A stretch of DNA of 64,000 bases from Nocardia transvalensis (lineage in GTDB: Bacteria; Actinomycetota; Actinomycetes; Mycobacteriales; Mycobacteriaceae), in contig NZ_JADLQQ010000011.1 of NCBI RefSeq assembly GCF_015477765.1, forward strand, positions 208,855 through 272,854. The letters run 5' to 3'. Below are positions 35,512 through 43,834 of the stretch, piece after piece. The translations under genes were made by a program, and so were the position numbers. The notes below the pieces were generated by a model. It did no database searches. It saw nothing but the letters and a program-made list of their open reading frames with translations, and was not told where the DNA came from. Within the stretch, counting starts at the first letter, position 1, and the number at the start of each line of letters is the position of its first letter.

Positions 35512-35612
35512 CCGCCACCCCACACCCGCAGGGCGGCACCCAGCCATCGCCGGGCCGCCACCCAACACCCGCAAGGCGGCACCCAGCCATCCGCCGGGCG
35601 GCTACCCAACAT
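35512..35612. repeat. 43-bp direct tandem repeat, two copies and a partial third
   Basis: Units start at 35512, 35555 and 35599 with CCGCCACCC or a close variant, and share CACCCGCARGGCGGCACCC. The third copy breaks off near 35612. The 430-base gap between the OtsB-GH15 gene and the metal-binding lipoprotein gene holds this array, the hairpin at 35614 and the palindrome at 35736, and no gene I can support. Confidence 0.6.
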
Positions 35613-35613
35613 C

Positions 35614-35664
35614 CCTGTCCTTCGTCGTCCCGGCATGCTTTTGGCCGGGACGGCGGAGGACAGG
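35614..35664. repeat. Long REP-like hairpin (21-bp arms, 9-nt loop)
   Basis: Left arm 35614-35634 and right arm 35644-35664 pair over 21 bp; the two mismatches become G-U pairs in RNA. The core is CCCGGC-ATGCTTTTG-GCCGGG. It is one of four related hairpins in the window. It may also stop transcription from the OtsB-GH15 gene. Confidence 0.7.
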
Positions 35665-35735
35665 GCCGTGGCCGGACTCACAGGGCAATTCGGGCAGATC
35701 GATGTCATCGGTTCTGGACACGTACGCTACATTTA

Positions 35736-35754
35736 AATGGAAATCGTTTCCGTT
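35736..35754. promoter_or_regulatory. Zur-like palindrome before the metal ABC operon
   Basis: AATGGAAATCGTTTCCGTT is a 19-bp near-perfect inverted repeat around GGAAA-TCG-TTTCC, in an AT-rich patch 28 bases before the lipoprotein gene. Its form resembles actinobacterial Zur boxes. Which metalloregulator binds it is inference. Confidence 0.55.
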
Positions 35755-35781
35755 AAGTGCAGCGTGCAGGAGTGCCCCCGC

Positions 35782-36672
35782 GTGACCAGAAGTTTCGTCT
35801 TCCGATTGGGTGCCGTCGCGATGGGGGTCGCGGTCGCGGCGGCGGTCCTGACCGCCTGCGGTGGTTCGGGCAGCGACTCGGACAAGCCGACCGTCGTTGC
35901 CTCCACCAACGTGTGGGGCGGTATCGCCGCGGCGGTTGCCGGGCCGGACGTGAAGGTCGAGTCCATCATCGACGGCTTCACCGATCCGCACGAGTATCAG
36001 ACCTCGCCGTCGGATGCCGCCAAGATCCGCGATGCCTCGCTGGTGATCTTCAACGGCGGACATTACGACGAATTCGCCGAGAAGGCCGCGGCCGGGCGGA
36101 GCAAGCCCACCATCGAGGCGTTCGCGCTGAAGTCGGGTCCTGTCACCGACGACGACAACGAGCATGTCTGGTACGACGTGAACACCGTCGACGCGGTGGC
36201 CGCCAAGATCGCCGACGAACTGGGCAAGGTCGACAAGGATCACGCCCAGGCATACACCGACCGCGCCAACGCGTTCCGGGCGAAGCTGAAGGACATCAGC
36301 GCGATCACCGGCAGAATCGCCGTCGAGCATCCGAAATCGCCGGTGCTGCAGACCGAACCGATCGCCCACTACCTGCTGCTGGCCGCGGACGCCGACGACC
36401 GCACCCCGCACGCCTTCGCCGAGGCCGTCGAACAGGGCACCGATCCCGCCCCGGCGGATGTCGCGGCCGTGCGTGATCTCGTGAACGGCAAGCAGATTCG
36501 CGCCTTGATCTACAACGTGCAGACCGAGGACAAGACCACCAAGGATGTGGCCCAGGCCGCGAAGGCCGCCGGTGTGCCGGTGGTCGAGGTGACCGAAACC
36601 GTGCCCGAGGGCACCGATTATCTGCAGTGGCAGACCCAGAACGCCCAAGCCCTGGCCAAGGCGCTGGGCTGA
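35782..36672 (+). CDS. Metal-binding lipoprotein of a Zn/Mn ABC importer (ZnuA-like)
   Basis: A 296-residue solute-binding lipoprotein. A signal peptide ends in the lipobox LTAC near residue 25. Metal-site histidines are seen in DGFTDPHEYQTSPSDA, DNEHVWYDVNTV and TEPIAHYLL, as in cluster A-I binding proteins for zinc or manganese. It captures the metal outside the membrane and hands it to the permease. GTG 35782 has GCAGGAG eight bases upstream and starts a proper signal peptide; an ATG at 35737 lies inside the palindrome. The ATPase gene follows after 14 bases. Confidence 0.88.
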   Translation: MTRSFVFRLGAVAMGVAVAAAVLTACGGSGSDSDKPTVVASTNVWGGIAAAVAGPDVKVESIIDGFTDPHEYQTSPSDAAKIRDASLVIFNGGHYDEFAEKAAAGRSKPTIEAFALKSGPVTDDDNEHVWYDVNTVDAVAAKIADELGKVDKDHAQAYTDRANAFRAKLKDISAITGRIAVEHPKSPVLQTEPIAHYLLLAADADDRTPHAFAEAVEQGTDPAPADVAAVRDLVNGKQIRALIYNVQTEDKTTKDVAQAAKAAGVPVVEVTETVPEGTDYLQWQTQNAQALAKALG

Positions 36673-36686
36673 CGACGGGAGCACCG

Positions 36687-37634
36687 ATGTCCGGGAACGT
36701 CCGCACCAGCGACCCCGTTGCCACCGACGCAGAGGCGTCGGACTGCCCGTTCGATCCCGGCTGCGCCGAATCGGTCGCGGAGCCGGGTACGGTCGCCGAA
36801 CCCGCGCGGCATCGGGCGCCCGCGGTGCGGCTGCGGGATGCGCGGTTGGCGTACGGGGAGCGGACGCTGTGGGAGGGACTGAATCTGGAGGTCGCCCCCG
36901 GGGAGTTCATCGCGATCCTCGGCCCGAACGGGTCGGGGAAGACCTCGCTGCTGCGGATGCTGCTGGGACAGGTGCCGCCGGCCGCGGGCAGTGTGGAGAT
37001 CGCGGGTTCGCCTGCGCGGGTGGGTAATTCGAATATCGGATATGTGCCGCAGCAGAAGACCTTCGAGGCCGGGGTGCAACTGCGGGGTGTGGATCTGGTC
37101 GGGCTCGGCGTGGACGGGCATCGGTGGGGGCTCGGGTGGCGCGGGCGAAAGGAGCGGCGGCGCAAGGTCGCCGATGCCATCGCGCAGGTCGGGGCCGAGC
37201 GGTTCGCGCAGGCGCCGCTGGACGCGCTCTCCGGTGGTGAGCAGCAGCGGCTGCGGGTGGCCCAGGCACTGGTCGGCGATCCGCGGGTACTGCTGTGCGA
37301 CGAGCCCTTGCTGAGCCTGGATCTGGCCAATCAGCGGCTGGTGTCCGAACTCATCGACAAGCGCCGCCGGACGCACGACACCGCAGTGCTTTTCGTGACC
37401 CATGAGATCAATCCCGTACTGCCCCTGGTGGATCGGGTGCTCTACCTGGTCGACGGCGGGTTCCGCATCGGGACGCCGGATGAGGTGATGACCTCGGAGG
37501 TGCTGTCGGAGCTGTATCGCACCCAGGTCGACGTGTTGCGGGTGCGCGGGCGGCTGGTGGTCGTCGGCACCGGCGACACCATGGATGCGCTCGGTGCCGC
37601 GGGTACTCATCACATCGGAGAGGCCGAGCAGTGA
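36687..37634 (+). CDS. ATPase of the metal ABC importer (ZnuC-like)
   Basis: A 315-residue ABC ATPase: Walker A in ILGPNGSGKTSLLRML, signature LSGGEQQRLRVAQAL, Walker B in PRVLLCDEPLLSLD, and the switch histidine in VTHEINP. An N-terminal extension of about 45 residues, rich in acidic residues and alanine, precedes the ABC domain and is unusual for the family. It powers metal uptake with the flanking lipoprotein and permease. The permease start overlaps its stop (GTGA). Confidence 0.88.
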   Translation: MSGNVRTSDPVATDAEASDCPFDPGCAESVAEPGTVAEPARHRAPAVRLRDARLAYGERTLWEGLNLEVAPGEFIAILGPNGSGKTSLLRMLLGQVPPAAGSVEIAGSPARVGNSNIGYVPQQKTFEAGVQLRGVDLVGLGVDGHRWGLGWRGRKERRRKVADAIAQVGAERFAQAPLDALSGGEQQRLRVAQALVGDPRVLLCDEPLLSLDLANQRLVSELIDKRRRTHDTAVLFVTHEINPVLPLVDRVLYLVDGGFRIGTPDEVMTSEVLSELYRTQVDVLRVRGRLVVVGTGDTMDALGAAGTHHIGEAEQ

Positions 37635-38557
37635 TCGACAAATTGTCCGACGTCTTCACCAAGGTGCTCGACTTCCGCGTCACGGCCGACCTGCTGTCCT
37701 ACGACTTCGTGCAGCAGGCGGTGCTGGCGGCGGCCCTGCTGGGGCTGTTGGCAGGGGTGATCGGGCCGCTGATCGTGAGCCGCCAGATGTCGTTCGCCGT
37801 GCACGGCACCAGTGAGCTGTCGCTGACCGGCGCCGCCGCCGCGCTGCTGGCCGGAATCGGCGTCGGCGCGGGCGCGATCGCCGGTTCGGTGGTCGCGGCG
37901 ATTCTGTTCGGCGTCCTGGGTTCTCGTGCGCGGCAGCGGGATTCGGTGATCGCGGTGGTGCTGTCGTTCGGGCTGGGGCTGTCGGTGCTGTTCCTGTGGC
38001 TCGGGCCCTCGCGCGCCGGTTCGAAATTCTCCCTGCTGACCGGCCAGGTGGTCAGCGTCGGCGACAGCGGTCTGACGCTGCTGACCGTCTGCACGATCGG
38101 CGTGCTGGCGGTGCTGGCGTTCGTCTACCGCCCGCTGCTGTTCGCCAGCACCGACCCGGAGGTGGCGATCGCCCGCGGCGTCCCGGTCCGCGCACTCTCG
38201 GTGGTCTTCGCCGTCCTACTCGGTGTCACCGCGGCCTTCGGCGTCCAGATCGTCGGCGCCCTCCTGGTCCTGTCGCTCCTGATAACCCCCGCCGCGGCCG
38301 CCGCTCACCTCACCGCCAGCCCCGTCCGCGCAACCCTCCTCGCCATCGCCTTCGCCGAACTCGCCGCAGTAGGCGGCATCCTCCTCTCCCTGGCCCCCGG
38401 AGTCCCCGTCTCCACCTTCGTCACCACAATCTCCTTCGCCACCTACGTCCTCTGCCGCCTGATCGGCCCCCGCAGCAGATCCGCCTCTCCGCGTTTCAGG
38501 CCATACAAGTCAGTGCCGCGAGATTCGGTCACAGGTCCTACGCCGGCACGCGGCTGA
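37631..38557 (+). CDS. Permease of the metal ABC importer (ZnuB-like)
   Basis: A 308-residue ABC-3 family permease with about eight membrane segments; LLAGVIGPLIVSRQMSFAVHGTSELSLTGAA and the later VQIVGALLVLSLLITPAAAA are family marks. It starts with GTG overlapping the ATPase stop codon. The last 25 or so residues (from RSRSASPRFRPYKS) are hydrophilic and are encoded by a dispersed repeat that is also found near 52.6 kb, so the natural C-terminus may have been replaced. Two hairpins follow the gene. Confidence 0.87.
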   Translation: MIDKLSDVFTKVLDFRVTADLLSYDFVQQAVLAAALLGLLAGVIGPLIVSRQMSFAVHGTSELSLTGAAAALLAGIGVGAGAIAGSVVAAILFGVLGSRARQRDSVIAVVLSFGLGLSVLFLWLGPSRAGSKFSLLTGQVVSVGDSGLTLLTVCTIGVLAVLAFVYRPLLFASTDPEVAIARGVPVRALSVVFAVLLGVTAAFGVQIVGALLVLSLLITPAAAAAHLTASPVRATLLAIAFAELAAVGGILLSLAPGVPVSTFVTTISFATYVLCRLIGPRSRSASPRFRPYKSVPRDSVTGPTPARG

Positions 38558-38566
38558 GTTCTGGGC
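38480..38566. repeat. Dispersed ~88-bp repeat, copy 1
   Basis: This stretch, from TCCGCCTCTCCGCGTTTCAG to TTCTGGGCG, aligns along its whole length with 52541-52630, including the identical blocks TTCAGGCCATACAAGT and GGTCACAGGTCCTACG. It covers the last codons of the ABC permease gene and the bases just after its stop. Both copies face the same way on the + strand. Confidence 0.7.
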
Positions 38567-38593
38567 GTACCCGACGAGTTACCCATGTGCTCA

Positions 38594-38614
38594 CGAAACC
38601 GGTAGCCGGTTTCG
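38594..38614. terminator. Hairpin after the metal ABC operon
   Basis: CGAAACCGG (38594-38602), TAG and CCGGTTTCG (38606-38614) form a perfect 9-bp stem with a 3-nt loop, 37 bases after the permease stop. There is no T-run, as is usual for actinobacterial hairpin terminators. Confidence 0.5.
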
Positions 38615-38672
38615 AAACCGCGGGCAACCTGCAGACGAGGCGTCAGCCCAGTCGCACCCCTTGTTGACAGGC

Positions 38673-38701
38673 GCACCCCTTCCAAGTGTTGGAGGGGGTG
38701 C
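38673..38701. terminator. Bidirectional terminator between the ABC permease and mutY
   Basis: GCACCCCTTCCAA and TTGGAGGGGGTGC form a 13-bp stem with one wobble pair and a GTG loop. It lies between two converging genes, so it can serve both. Confidence 0.65.
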
Positions 38702-38732
38702 GGCTGTCGAGAAAGGGTGCGGGTGGGTTGGG

Positions 38733-39608
38733 TTAGGGGCCGGCTTCGCCGGCCAGGGCGAAGAGGCCGTCGGGGGTTTGTTCTATGAGGCCGTCCAGGA
38801 GGAGGGAGTCGAGGGCTCGGGCGCGTTGGCCGGGGTCGCGGGGCCAGGCGAGGTCGAGGGCTGGGCGGGCTACGGGGCCGGGGGCGGCGCGGAGGACGTC
38901 GAGGAGGCGGCCCCGGGCCTGGCGGTCGGTGCCGTCGTATTTCTGGGTGCGGCGGACCACGGTGGAGGCGGGGCGGCCCGCGGTGACCCAGGCGCAGCGT
39001 GGGAGTGGGCAGTGGTCGCAGGTGGGGGTGCGGGCCGTGCAGACGAGGGCGCCCAGTTCCATGAGGGCGGCGGAAAACTTCGCGGCGCGGTCGACGCGGG
39101 CCGGTAGCAGGGCCTCGGTGTCGGCGAGATCGCGAGACGAAGGGTTGCCCGCGTCGGCGCGGCCGTGCACCGCGCGCGCGACCACCCGGCGAACGTTGGT
39201 GTCCACCACCGGAACCCGCTGACCGTAGGCGAAGCAGGCCACCGCCCGGGCGGTGTAGGCGCCGATCCCCGGCAATCCGAGCAGCACGTCCACGTCGGCG
39301 GGCACCTCGTCGCCGTGTTCGGCGGCGAGCACCTGCGCGCACTCGTGCAGCCGCAGCGCCCGCCGCGGATACCCCAGCTTCCCCCACGCCCGCAGCACCT
39401 CACCCTGCGAGGCGGCCGCCATCGCCGACGGCACCGGCCAGCGCGCCACCCATTCCCGCCACACCGGCTCCACCCGCACCACCGGCGTCTGCTGCAGCAT
39501 GATCTCGCTCATCAGAATCTGCCAGGCGCTCACTCCGGGTCGCCGCCACGGCAGATCCCGAGCGGTCGCCGCATACCAATCGATCAGCGCATCGGAATCG
39601 ATGCTCAC
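38733..39608 (-). CDS. mutY: A/G-specific adenine glycosylase MutY
   Basis: A 291-residue HhH-GPD DNA glycosylase. The catalytic Glu is in SEIMLQQTPV, the helix-hairpin-helix is LLGLPGIGAYTARAV, the catalytic Asp is in VVDTNVRRV, and the [4Fe-4S] cluster cysteines lie in CTARTPTCDHCPLPRC. It removes adenine mispaired with 8-oxoguanine. The C-terminal 8-oxoG-recognition domain is short, as in other actinobacterial MutY. It is divergent from canB, the same arrangement as Rv3589/Rv3588c. Confidence 0.92.
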   Translation of the reverse strand: MSIDSDALIDWYAATARDLPWRRPGVSAWQILMSEIMLQQTPVVRVEPVWREWVARWPVPSAMAAASQGEVLRAWGKLGYPRRALRLHECAQVLAAEHGDEVPADVDVLLGLPGIGAYTARAVACFAYGQRVPVVDTNVRRVVARAVHGRADAGNPSSRDLADTEALLPARVDRAAKFSAALMELGALVCTARTPTCDHCPLPRCAWVTAGRPASTVVRRTQKYDGTDRQARGRLLDVLRAAPGPVARPALDLAWPRDPGQRARALDSLLLDGLIEQTPDGLFALAGEAGP

Positions 39609-39753
39609 GCTCTCACTGTCCTCTCCCTACTCCCGGCAATGCTACGGTTCGCGCATAAAGTTGCGAACCGGTCGCCCGCACGCGGTTCACGCACTCACTG
39701 CGCGTGTCGGCGGCGCGTCAGCAGTGATTTGCCGGGATGTAACCTCACGGACT

Positions 39754-39768
39754 CGCCGGTAACCGGCG
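39754..39768. promoter_or_regulatory. Perfect palindrome upstream of canB
   Basis: CGCCGGT-A-ACCGGCG has 7-bp perfect arms around one base. It lies 20 bases before the canB ATG in the mutY/canB divergent region and may be an operator; no regulator can be named. Confidence 0.35.
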
Positions 39769-39788
39769 GCATATGGAAAATGGGACAC

Positions 39789-40412
39789 ATGCCTCATACC
39801 AACCCGATCAGTGCCTGGAAGGCCCTCCGCGAGGGCAACGAGCGGTTCGTCAGTGGCACGCTGCAGCATCCTAGCCAGGGCGCCGCCGACCGGGCCAAGC
39901 TCGTCAGCGGCCAGCAGCCCTCGGCGATCCTGTTCGGGTGCGGCGATTCCCGAGTGGCCGCGGAGATCATCTTCGATCAGGGCCTCGGCGACATGTTCGT
40001 GGTCCGCACCGCGGGCCATGTCGTCGACTCCTCGGTGCTGGGATCCATCGAATACGGCGTCGAGATCCTGCACGTCCCGCTGATCGTGGTGCTGGGGCAC
40101 GACAGCTGCGGCGCCGTGCGGGCCACCATCGATGCACTCGACGGCGGCGATGTGCCCGGCGGCTTCATCCGCAGCGTCGTCGAGCGGGTCACCCCGTCCA
40201 TCCTGATCGGCCGCCGCGAGGGCCTGACCGGGGTCGACGAAATGGAGGCCCGGCACGTGGTGGAGACCGCGCGACTGCTCATGCAGCGCTCGATGATCAT
40301 CTCCCAGCGCGTGGCCACCGGCGAATGCGCGATCGCCTGCGTCACATACAAACTGAACGACGGCAGGGTGCAGTTGCACCGGGCGGTCGGCAATATCGGC
40401 GAAGTGGCCTGA
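39789..40412 (+). CDS. canB: Beta-class carbonic anhydrase
   Basis: A 207-residue beta-carbonic anhydrase. The zinc ligands are in FGCGDSRVAAE (Cys and the Asp-Arg dyad) and VLGHDSCGAVRA (His and Cys). It interconverts CO2 and bicarbonate in the cytoplasm. ATG 39789 gives the N-terminus MPHTNPISAWKALREGNERF, which aligns with CanB (Rv3588c); the frame is open far upstream but only as antisense to mutY. No strong ribosome site is visible. Confidence 0.92.
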   Translation: MPHTNPISAWKALREGNERFVSGTLQHPSQGAADRAKLVSGQQPSAILFGCGDSRVAAEIIFDQGLGDMFVVRTAGHVVDSSVLGSIEYGVEILHVPLIVVLGHDSCGAVRATIDALDGGDVPGGFIRSVVERVTPSILIGRREGLTGVDEMEARHVVETARLLMQRSMIISQRVATGECAIACVTYKLNDGRVQLHRAVGNIGEVA

Positions 40413-40474
40413 GGCATTCGACACGCCGTGGCCCTGAGTAGGGCCCGCTCGATCGTGCCCTTACCGTTGTTGCC

Positions 40475-41146
40475 GTGCTGGAACCGAATGGACCACTGCC
40501 GCCCGAGATCTACTGGCGCCGCCGTCTGCTCGCCATCGCAGCGTTGGTGATCGTGCTCGCGCTGGTGATCTGGCTGGCGATCTTCCTGCTGCGCAGCGGC
40601 GGCAAGAACGACACCAAGGCCGCCGCGACCACCACATCGGCCGCGGCGAGCAAGGCCGCCGCGGTCGACGGTTCGAGCACCTCCGCCACCGCACCGTCCG
40701 GAACCTCCACCAGCGCGGCGGCGACCACCAACGCCACCGCCAGCGGTTCGCCCGCACAATGCCCGGACCAGTCGCTGGCCTTGAAGGTGTCGGTGGCCCA
40801 GCCGACCTACAAGGCGGGTGAGCAGCCGGTGTTCCACATCGTCATCACCAATATTTCGACCACGGCCTGCACCCGCGATATGGGTTCCGGGCTGCAGCAG
40901 GTATCGGTGCAGTCGCTCGACGGCCAGCGACGGCTGTGGTCGAGCACCGACTGCGATCAGGGCGGCCCCGCCGATATGCGCACGCTGAACGGCGGCCAGC
41001 AGGCGGAATTCACCCTCACCTGGTCGGGCACGACCTCGCAGCCCCATTGCGCGGGCGAGCGGGTTCCGGTGCCGCCGGGCGCCTATGCCGTTGTCGCCCA
41101 ATTCGGTTCGGTGCACAGCGCCCCGGAACCGTTCAACATCGCGTAA
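40475..41146 (+). CDS. Membrane-anchored secreted protein (Rv3587c-like)
   Basis: A 223-residue protein. One membrane segment (about residues 17-42) is followed by a low-complexity Ala/Ser/Thr linker (about 48-90) and an extracytoplasmic beta-rich domain with four cysteines (QCPDQ, TACTRD, TDCDQ, PHCAGE) that could make two disulfides. The linker suggests a tether through the cell wall. The gene sits between canB and disA, as Rv3587c does in M. tuberculosis. Function unknown. The start is GTG 40475. Confidence 0.8.
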   Translation: MLEPNGPLPPEIYWRRRLLAIAALVIVLALVIWLAIFLLRSGGKNDTKAAATTTSAAASKAAAVDGSSTSATAPSGTSTSAAATTNATASGSPAQCPDQSLALKVSVAQPTYKAGEQPVFHIVITNISTTACTRDMGSGLQQVSVQSLDGQRRLWSSTDCDQGGPADMRTLNGGQQAEFTLTWSGTTSQPHCAGERVPVPPGAYAVVAQFGSVHSAPEPFNIA

Positions 41147-41170
41147 TTCCGGCCGAAACGCACCGGACCC

Positions 41171-42349
41171 TCATACCGTCCGCGCCAGAGCCTCACGGAT
41201 CTGCCGAGCCAGTTCGGCGTCGATGCCGTCGACCGCGGTGAGGTCGGCGATATCGGCATCCAACAGGGCCGACAGCGATCCGAATGCGGCGACCAGTGCC
41301 TCCGCCCGCTCCCGGGGTATCCGCGGGATCTCCGCGAGCAGGCGGTAGCCGCGCGGGCAGGTCGGGGTGCCGAGCGCCTCGACGGTGGCCGGAAAGCCCA
41401 GCGGCGCGGCCAGATTCGTCAACTCCAGCAGTTCGACCTCGAGCAGCCCGTCCAGCGCCGACAACGCCCGGTCGACGGCAGCCTCGTCCACGCCGCCGGG
41501 CGTCCACGGCCGGACGTAGTCGCGCACGACCATCCGCCGCACGCTCTCGGTGTCGCCGACGACCTCGGCCAACTGCATGGCCAGCTGACGACCGTCGACA
41601 CCGAGTTCGGCCACATCGGCGTCGATCTCGCGGGCGACCCGCCGCACCAACTCCAGGCAGTGCACCACGGTCAAGGCGTCGCGCACGGTCACGACGTCAC
41701 CCAGTTCCACCACCGACAGCTGCCGGACCATCTCGTCCAGCCGCGTGCGGTACCGCTCCAGCGTCGCCATCGCCTGATTGGCCCGCGACAAGATGGTTTC
41801 CGACGGTTGGATCAGATGCCGGTCCCCCGCCGCATAGACGGTCACGATCCCGGTCGACCGGCTCACCGATACCACGGGGCAGCCGGTCTGCGCCGCGGTC
41901 CGTTCGGCCGCCTTGTGCCGGGTGCCGGATTCGGTGGTCGGCAGCAGCGGATCGGGCACGAGATGGACATTGGCCCGGCGAAGGCGCCGGCCGTCGGTCG
42001 AAAGCACCACGGCCCCGTCCATTTTCGACAGCTCCCGCAGCCGGGTGGGCGAGAATTCCACATCGAGTTCGAATCCGCCGTCGCAGATCTGCTCGACCGA
42101 TTCGTCGTAGCCCAGCACGATCAGCGCGCCGGTGCGGGCCCGCAGGATGCGATCGATGCCGTCGCGCAATTCGGTGCCGGGCACCAGGCGGGCCACCACG
42201 GCCCGCAGCGCGGGATTCCCGCCGCTGTCGGGCCGGGGATCGGGCGCAGGCGGGCGGGGAAGCGACGAAGGCAGGTGGGCGCCCATCGGATCCGGCGGTG
42301 CGGACACGGATCTGCCGAGCAGAGTGGTGACCCAGCGCCCCGGGTTCAT
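41171..42349 (-). CDS. disA: Diadenylate cyclase / DNA integrity scanning protein DisA
   Basis: A protein of up to 392 residues. The cyclase domain has DGAVVLSTDGRRLRRANVHL (DGA motif) and ESGTRHKAAERTA, where the usual RHR triad reads RHK. A linker helix region and a C-terminal helix-hairpin-helix domain (IPRERAEALVAAFGSLSALL; LTAVDGIDAELARQIR) follow. It makes cyclic di-AMP from ATP and stops when the octamer meets branched DNA. The ATG overlaps the radA stop (ATGA). The N-terminus is about 30 residues longer than in relatives, so an internal ATG (residue 22) may be used. Confidence 0.92.
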   Translation of the reverse strand: MNPGRWVTTLLGRSVSAPPDPMGAHLPSSLPRPPAPDPRPDSGGNPALRAVVARLVPGTELRDGIDRILRARTGALIVLGYDESVEQICDGGFELDVEFSPTRLRELSKMDGAVVLSTDGRRLRRANVHLVPDPLLPTTESGTRHKAAERTAAQTGCPVVSVSRSTGIVTVYAAGDRHLIQPSETILSRANQAMATLERYRTRLDEMVRQLSVVELGDVVTVRDALTVVHCLELVRRVAREIDADVAELGVDGRQLAMQLAEVVGDTESVRRMVVRDYVRPWTPGGVDEAAVDRALSALDGLLEVELLELTNLAAPLGFPATVEALGTPTCPRGYRLLAEIPRIPRERAEALVAAFGSLSALLDADIADLTAVDGIDAELARQIREALARTV

Positions 42350-43743
42350 TCGACAGCCTCCAGACGTGGTAGCCCTCGCTTCGACAATCCGCTCAATGCC
42401 AGTGCAGCACGAACATCGGTCACCTCGTGCACCTTCATGCCGATTCCGGAGCTGTCCACGCCCGGCGGCACCAGCGCCTGGGTGAAACCTAGTCGCTCGG
42501 CCTCGGCGAGGCGACGCCCGACCCCCGCGACCCGCCGCACCTCACCGGCCAGGCCGACCTCACCCAGGATCACCGTTCCGGCGCGCAGCGGCCGGCCCCG
42601 CTCGGCGCTGGCGATGGCCAACGCGACGGCCAGGTCCGCGGCGGGCTCGGTGAGCCGCATACCGCCGACGGTGGCCGCATAGACCTCGAATTTGCCCAGA
42701 TACAGCCCGCACCGGCTCTGCAGCACCGCCAGCACCATCGACACGCGGTTGTGGTCCAGCCCGCTCACCGCGCGCCGCGGCATGGCCGCCTGGGTTTCCA
42801 CGGTCAGCCCCTGCACCTCGCCGAGCAGTGGACGCTTACCGTCCATCGCCACCGTGATCGCCGTGCCGGGCACCGTATCGGCGCGATGGTGCAGGAACAG
42901 GCCGGACGGATCCTCGACCCCGGAGATGCCGTCGTCGTGCATCTCGAAGCAGCCCACCTCGTCGGCGCTGCCGAAGCGGTTCTTGATGCCGCGCACCATC
43001 CGCAGCGCGGAGTGCTTGTCGCCCTCGAACTGCAGCACCACGTCCACCAGGTGCTCGAGCGTGCGCGGGCCCGCCAGATGGCCGTCCTTGGTGACGTGCC
43101 CGACCAGCAGCACCGCGATCCCGCTCGCCTTGGCCAGCGAGGTCAGCGCTGCCGTGACCGCCCGCACCTGTGTGACACCGCCGATCACCCCTTCGACATC
43201 GGCGGCCAGCATGGTCTGCACCGAGTCGACGACCAGCAGCGTCGGGCGCACCTGCTCGACATGCCCGAGGATGGTCGCCAGATCGGATTCGGCCGCGAGA
43301 TAGACCCGCTCGTGCACCGCGCCGGTGCGATCGGCCCGCAATCGCACCTGCCCGGCCGATTCCTCGGCGGTGACGTAGAGCGATCGCTCGTCGCGCCCGC
43401 GCGCCCAGCGGTGCGCCACCTCGAGCAGCAGGGTCGACTTGCCCACCCCCGGCTCGCCCGACAGCAGCACCACCGAACCGGGCACGATGCCGCCGCCCAG
43501 CACGCGGTCGAGTTCGCCGACACCGGTGGTCCGGGCCCGGGTCTCCTGGGAATCGATAGTGGAGATCGGCGCCGCGGCCGTCGAGGGCAGCAGCGCGCGC
43601 CGACCGGCCGACGGCCCGGACGGGGCGGCCGGGGCCATCTCGTCGACGGAACCCCACTCACCGCAGCCCGGGCACCGGCCCACCCATTTGGCGACCTCGT
43701 GCCCGCACACGGAACACCGAAACTGCGATTTCACCTTGGCCAC
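42346..43743 (-). CDS. radA: DNA repair ATPase RadA
   Basis: A 465-residue RecA-like protein. A four-cysteine zinc finger opens it (CSVCGHEVAKWVGRCPGCGEW), Walker A is in LLSGEPGVGKSTLLLEV, the RadA signature KNRFG is in GIKNRFGSADEVG, and a Lon-like domain fills the C-terminus. It promotes branch migration during recombination repair. It is coupled to disA by a 4-base overlap; the pairing is ancient and RadA is known to restrain DisA. Confidence 0.93.
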   Translation of the reverse strand: MAKVKSQFRCSVCGHEVAKWVGRCPGCGEWGSVDEMAPAAPSGPSAGRRALLPSTAAAPISTIDSQETRARTTGVGELDRVLGGGIVPGSVVLLSGEPGVGKSTLLLEVAHRWARGRDERSLYVTAEESAGQVRLRADRTGAVHERVYLAAESDLATILGHVEQVRPTLLVVDSVQTMLAADVEGVIGGVTQVRAVTAALTSLAKASGIAVLLVGHVTKDGHLAGPRTLEHLVDVVLQFEGDKHSALRMVRGIKNRFGSADEVGCFEMHDDGISGVEDPSGLFLHHRADTVPGTAITVAMDGKRPLLGEVQGLTVETQAAMPRRAVSGLDHNRVSMVLAVLQSRCGLYLGKFEVYAATVGGMRLTEPAADLAVALAIASAERGRPLRAGTVILGEVGLAGEVRRVAGVGRRLAEAERLGFTQALVPPGVDSSGIGMKVHEVTDVRAALALSGLSKRGLPRLEAVE

Positions 43744-43834
43744 GGGGGCAGCCTAAGGATTCGGTCCGACAGGGAGGCCGATGAACACTCGGCCGACACG
43801 GACACGTCGCCGACGCGCCCGGGCCGGTGACCTG

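Noticed and set aside
38443..39387. Long - strand frame opposite the permease end and mutY (314 residues)
   Set aside because: Arg/Pro-rich shadow frame overlapping mutY in another phase; only its part within the dispersed repeat looks non-random.
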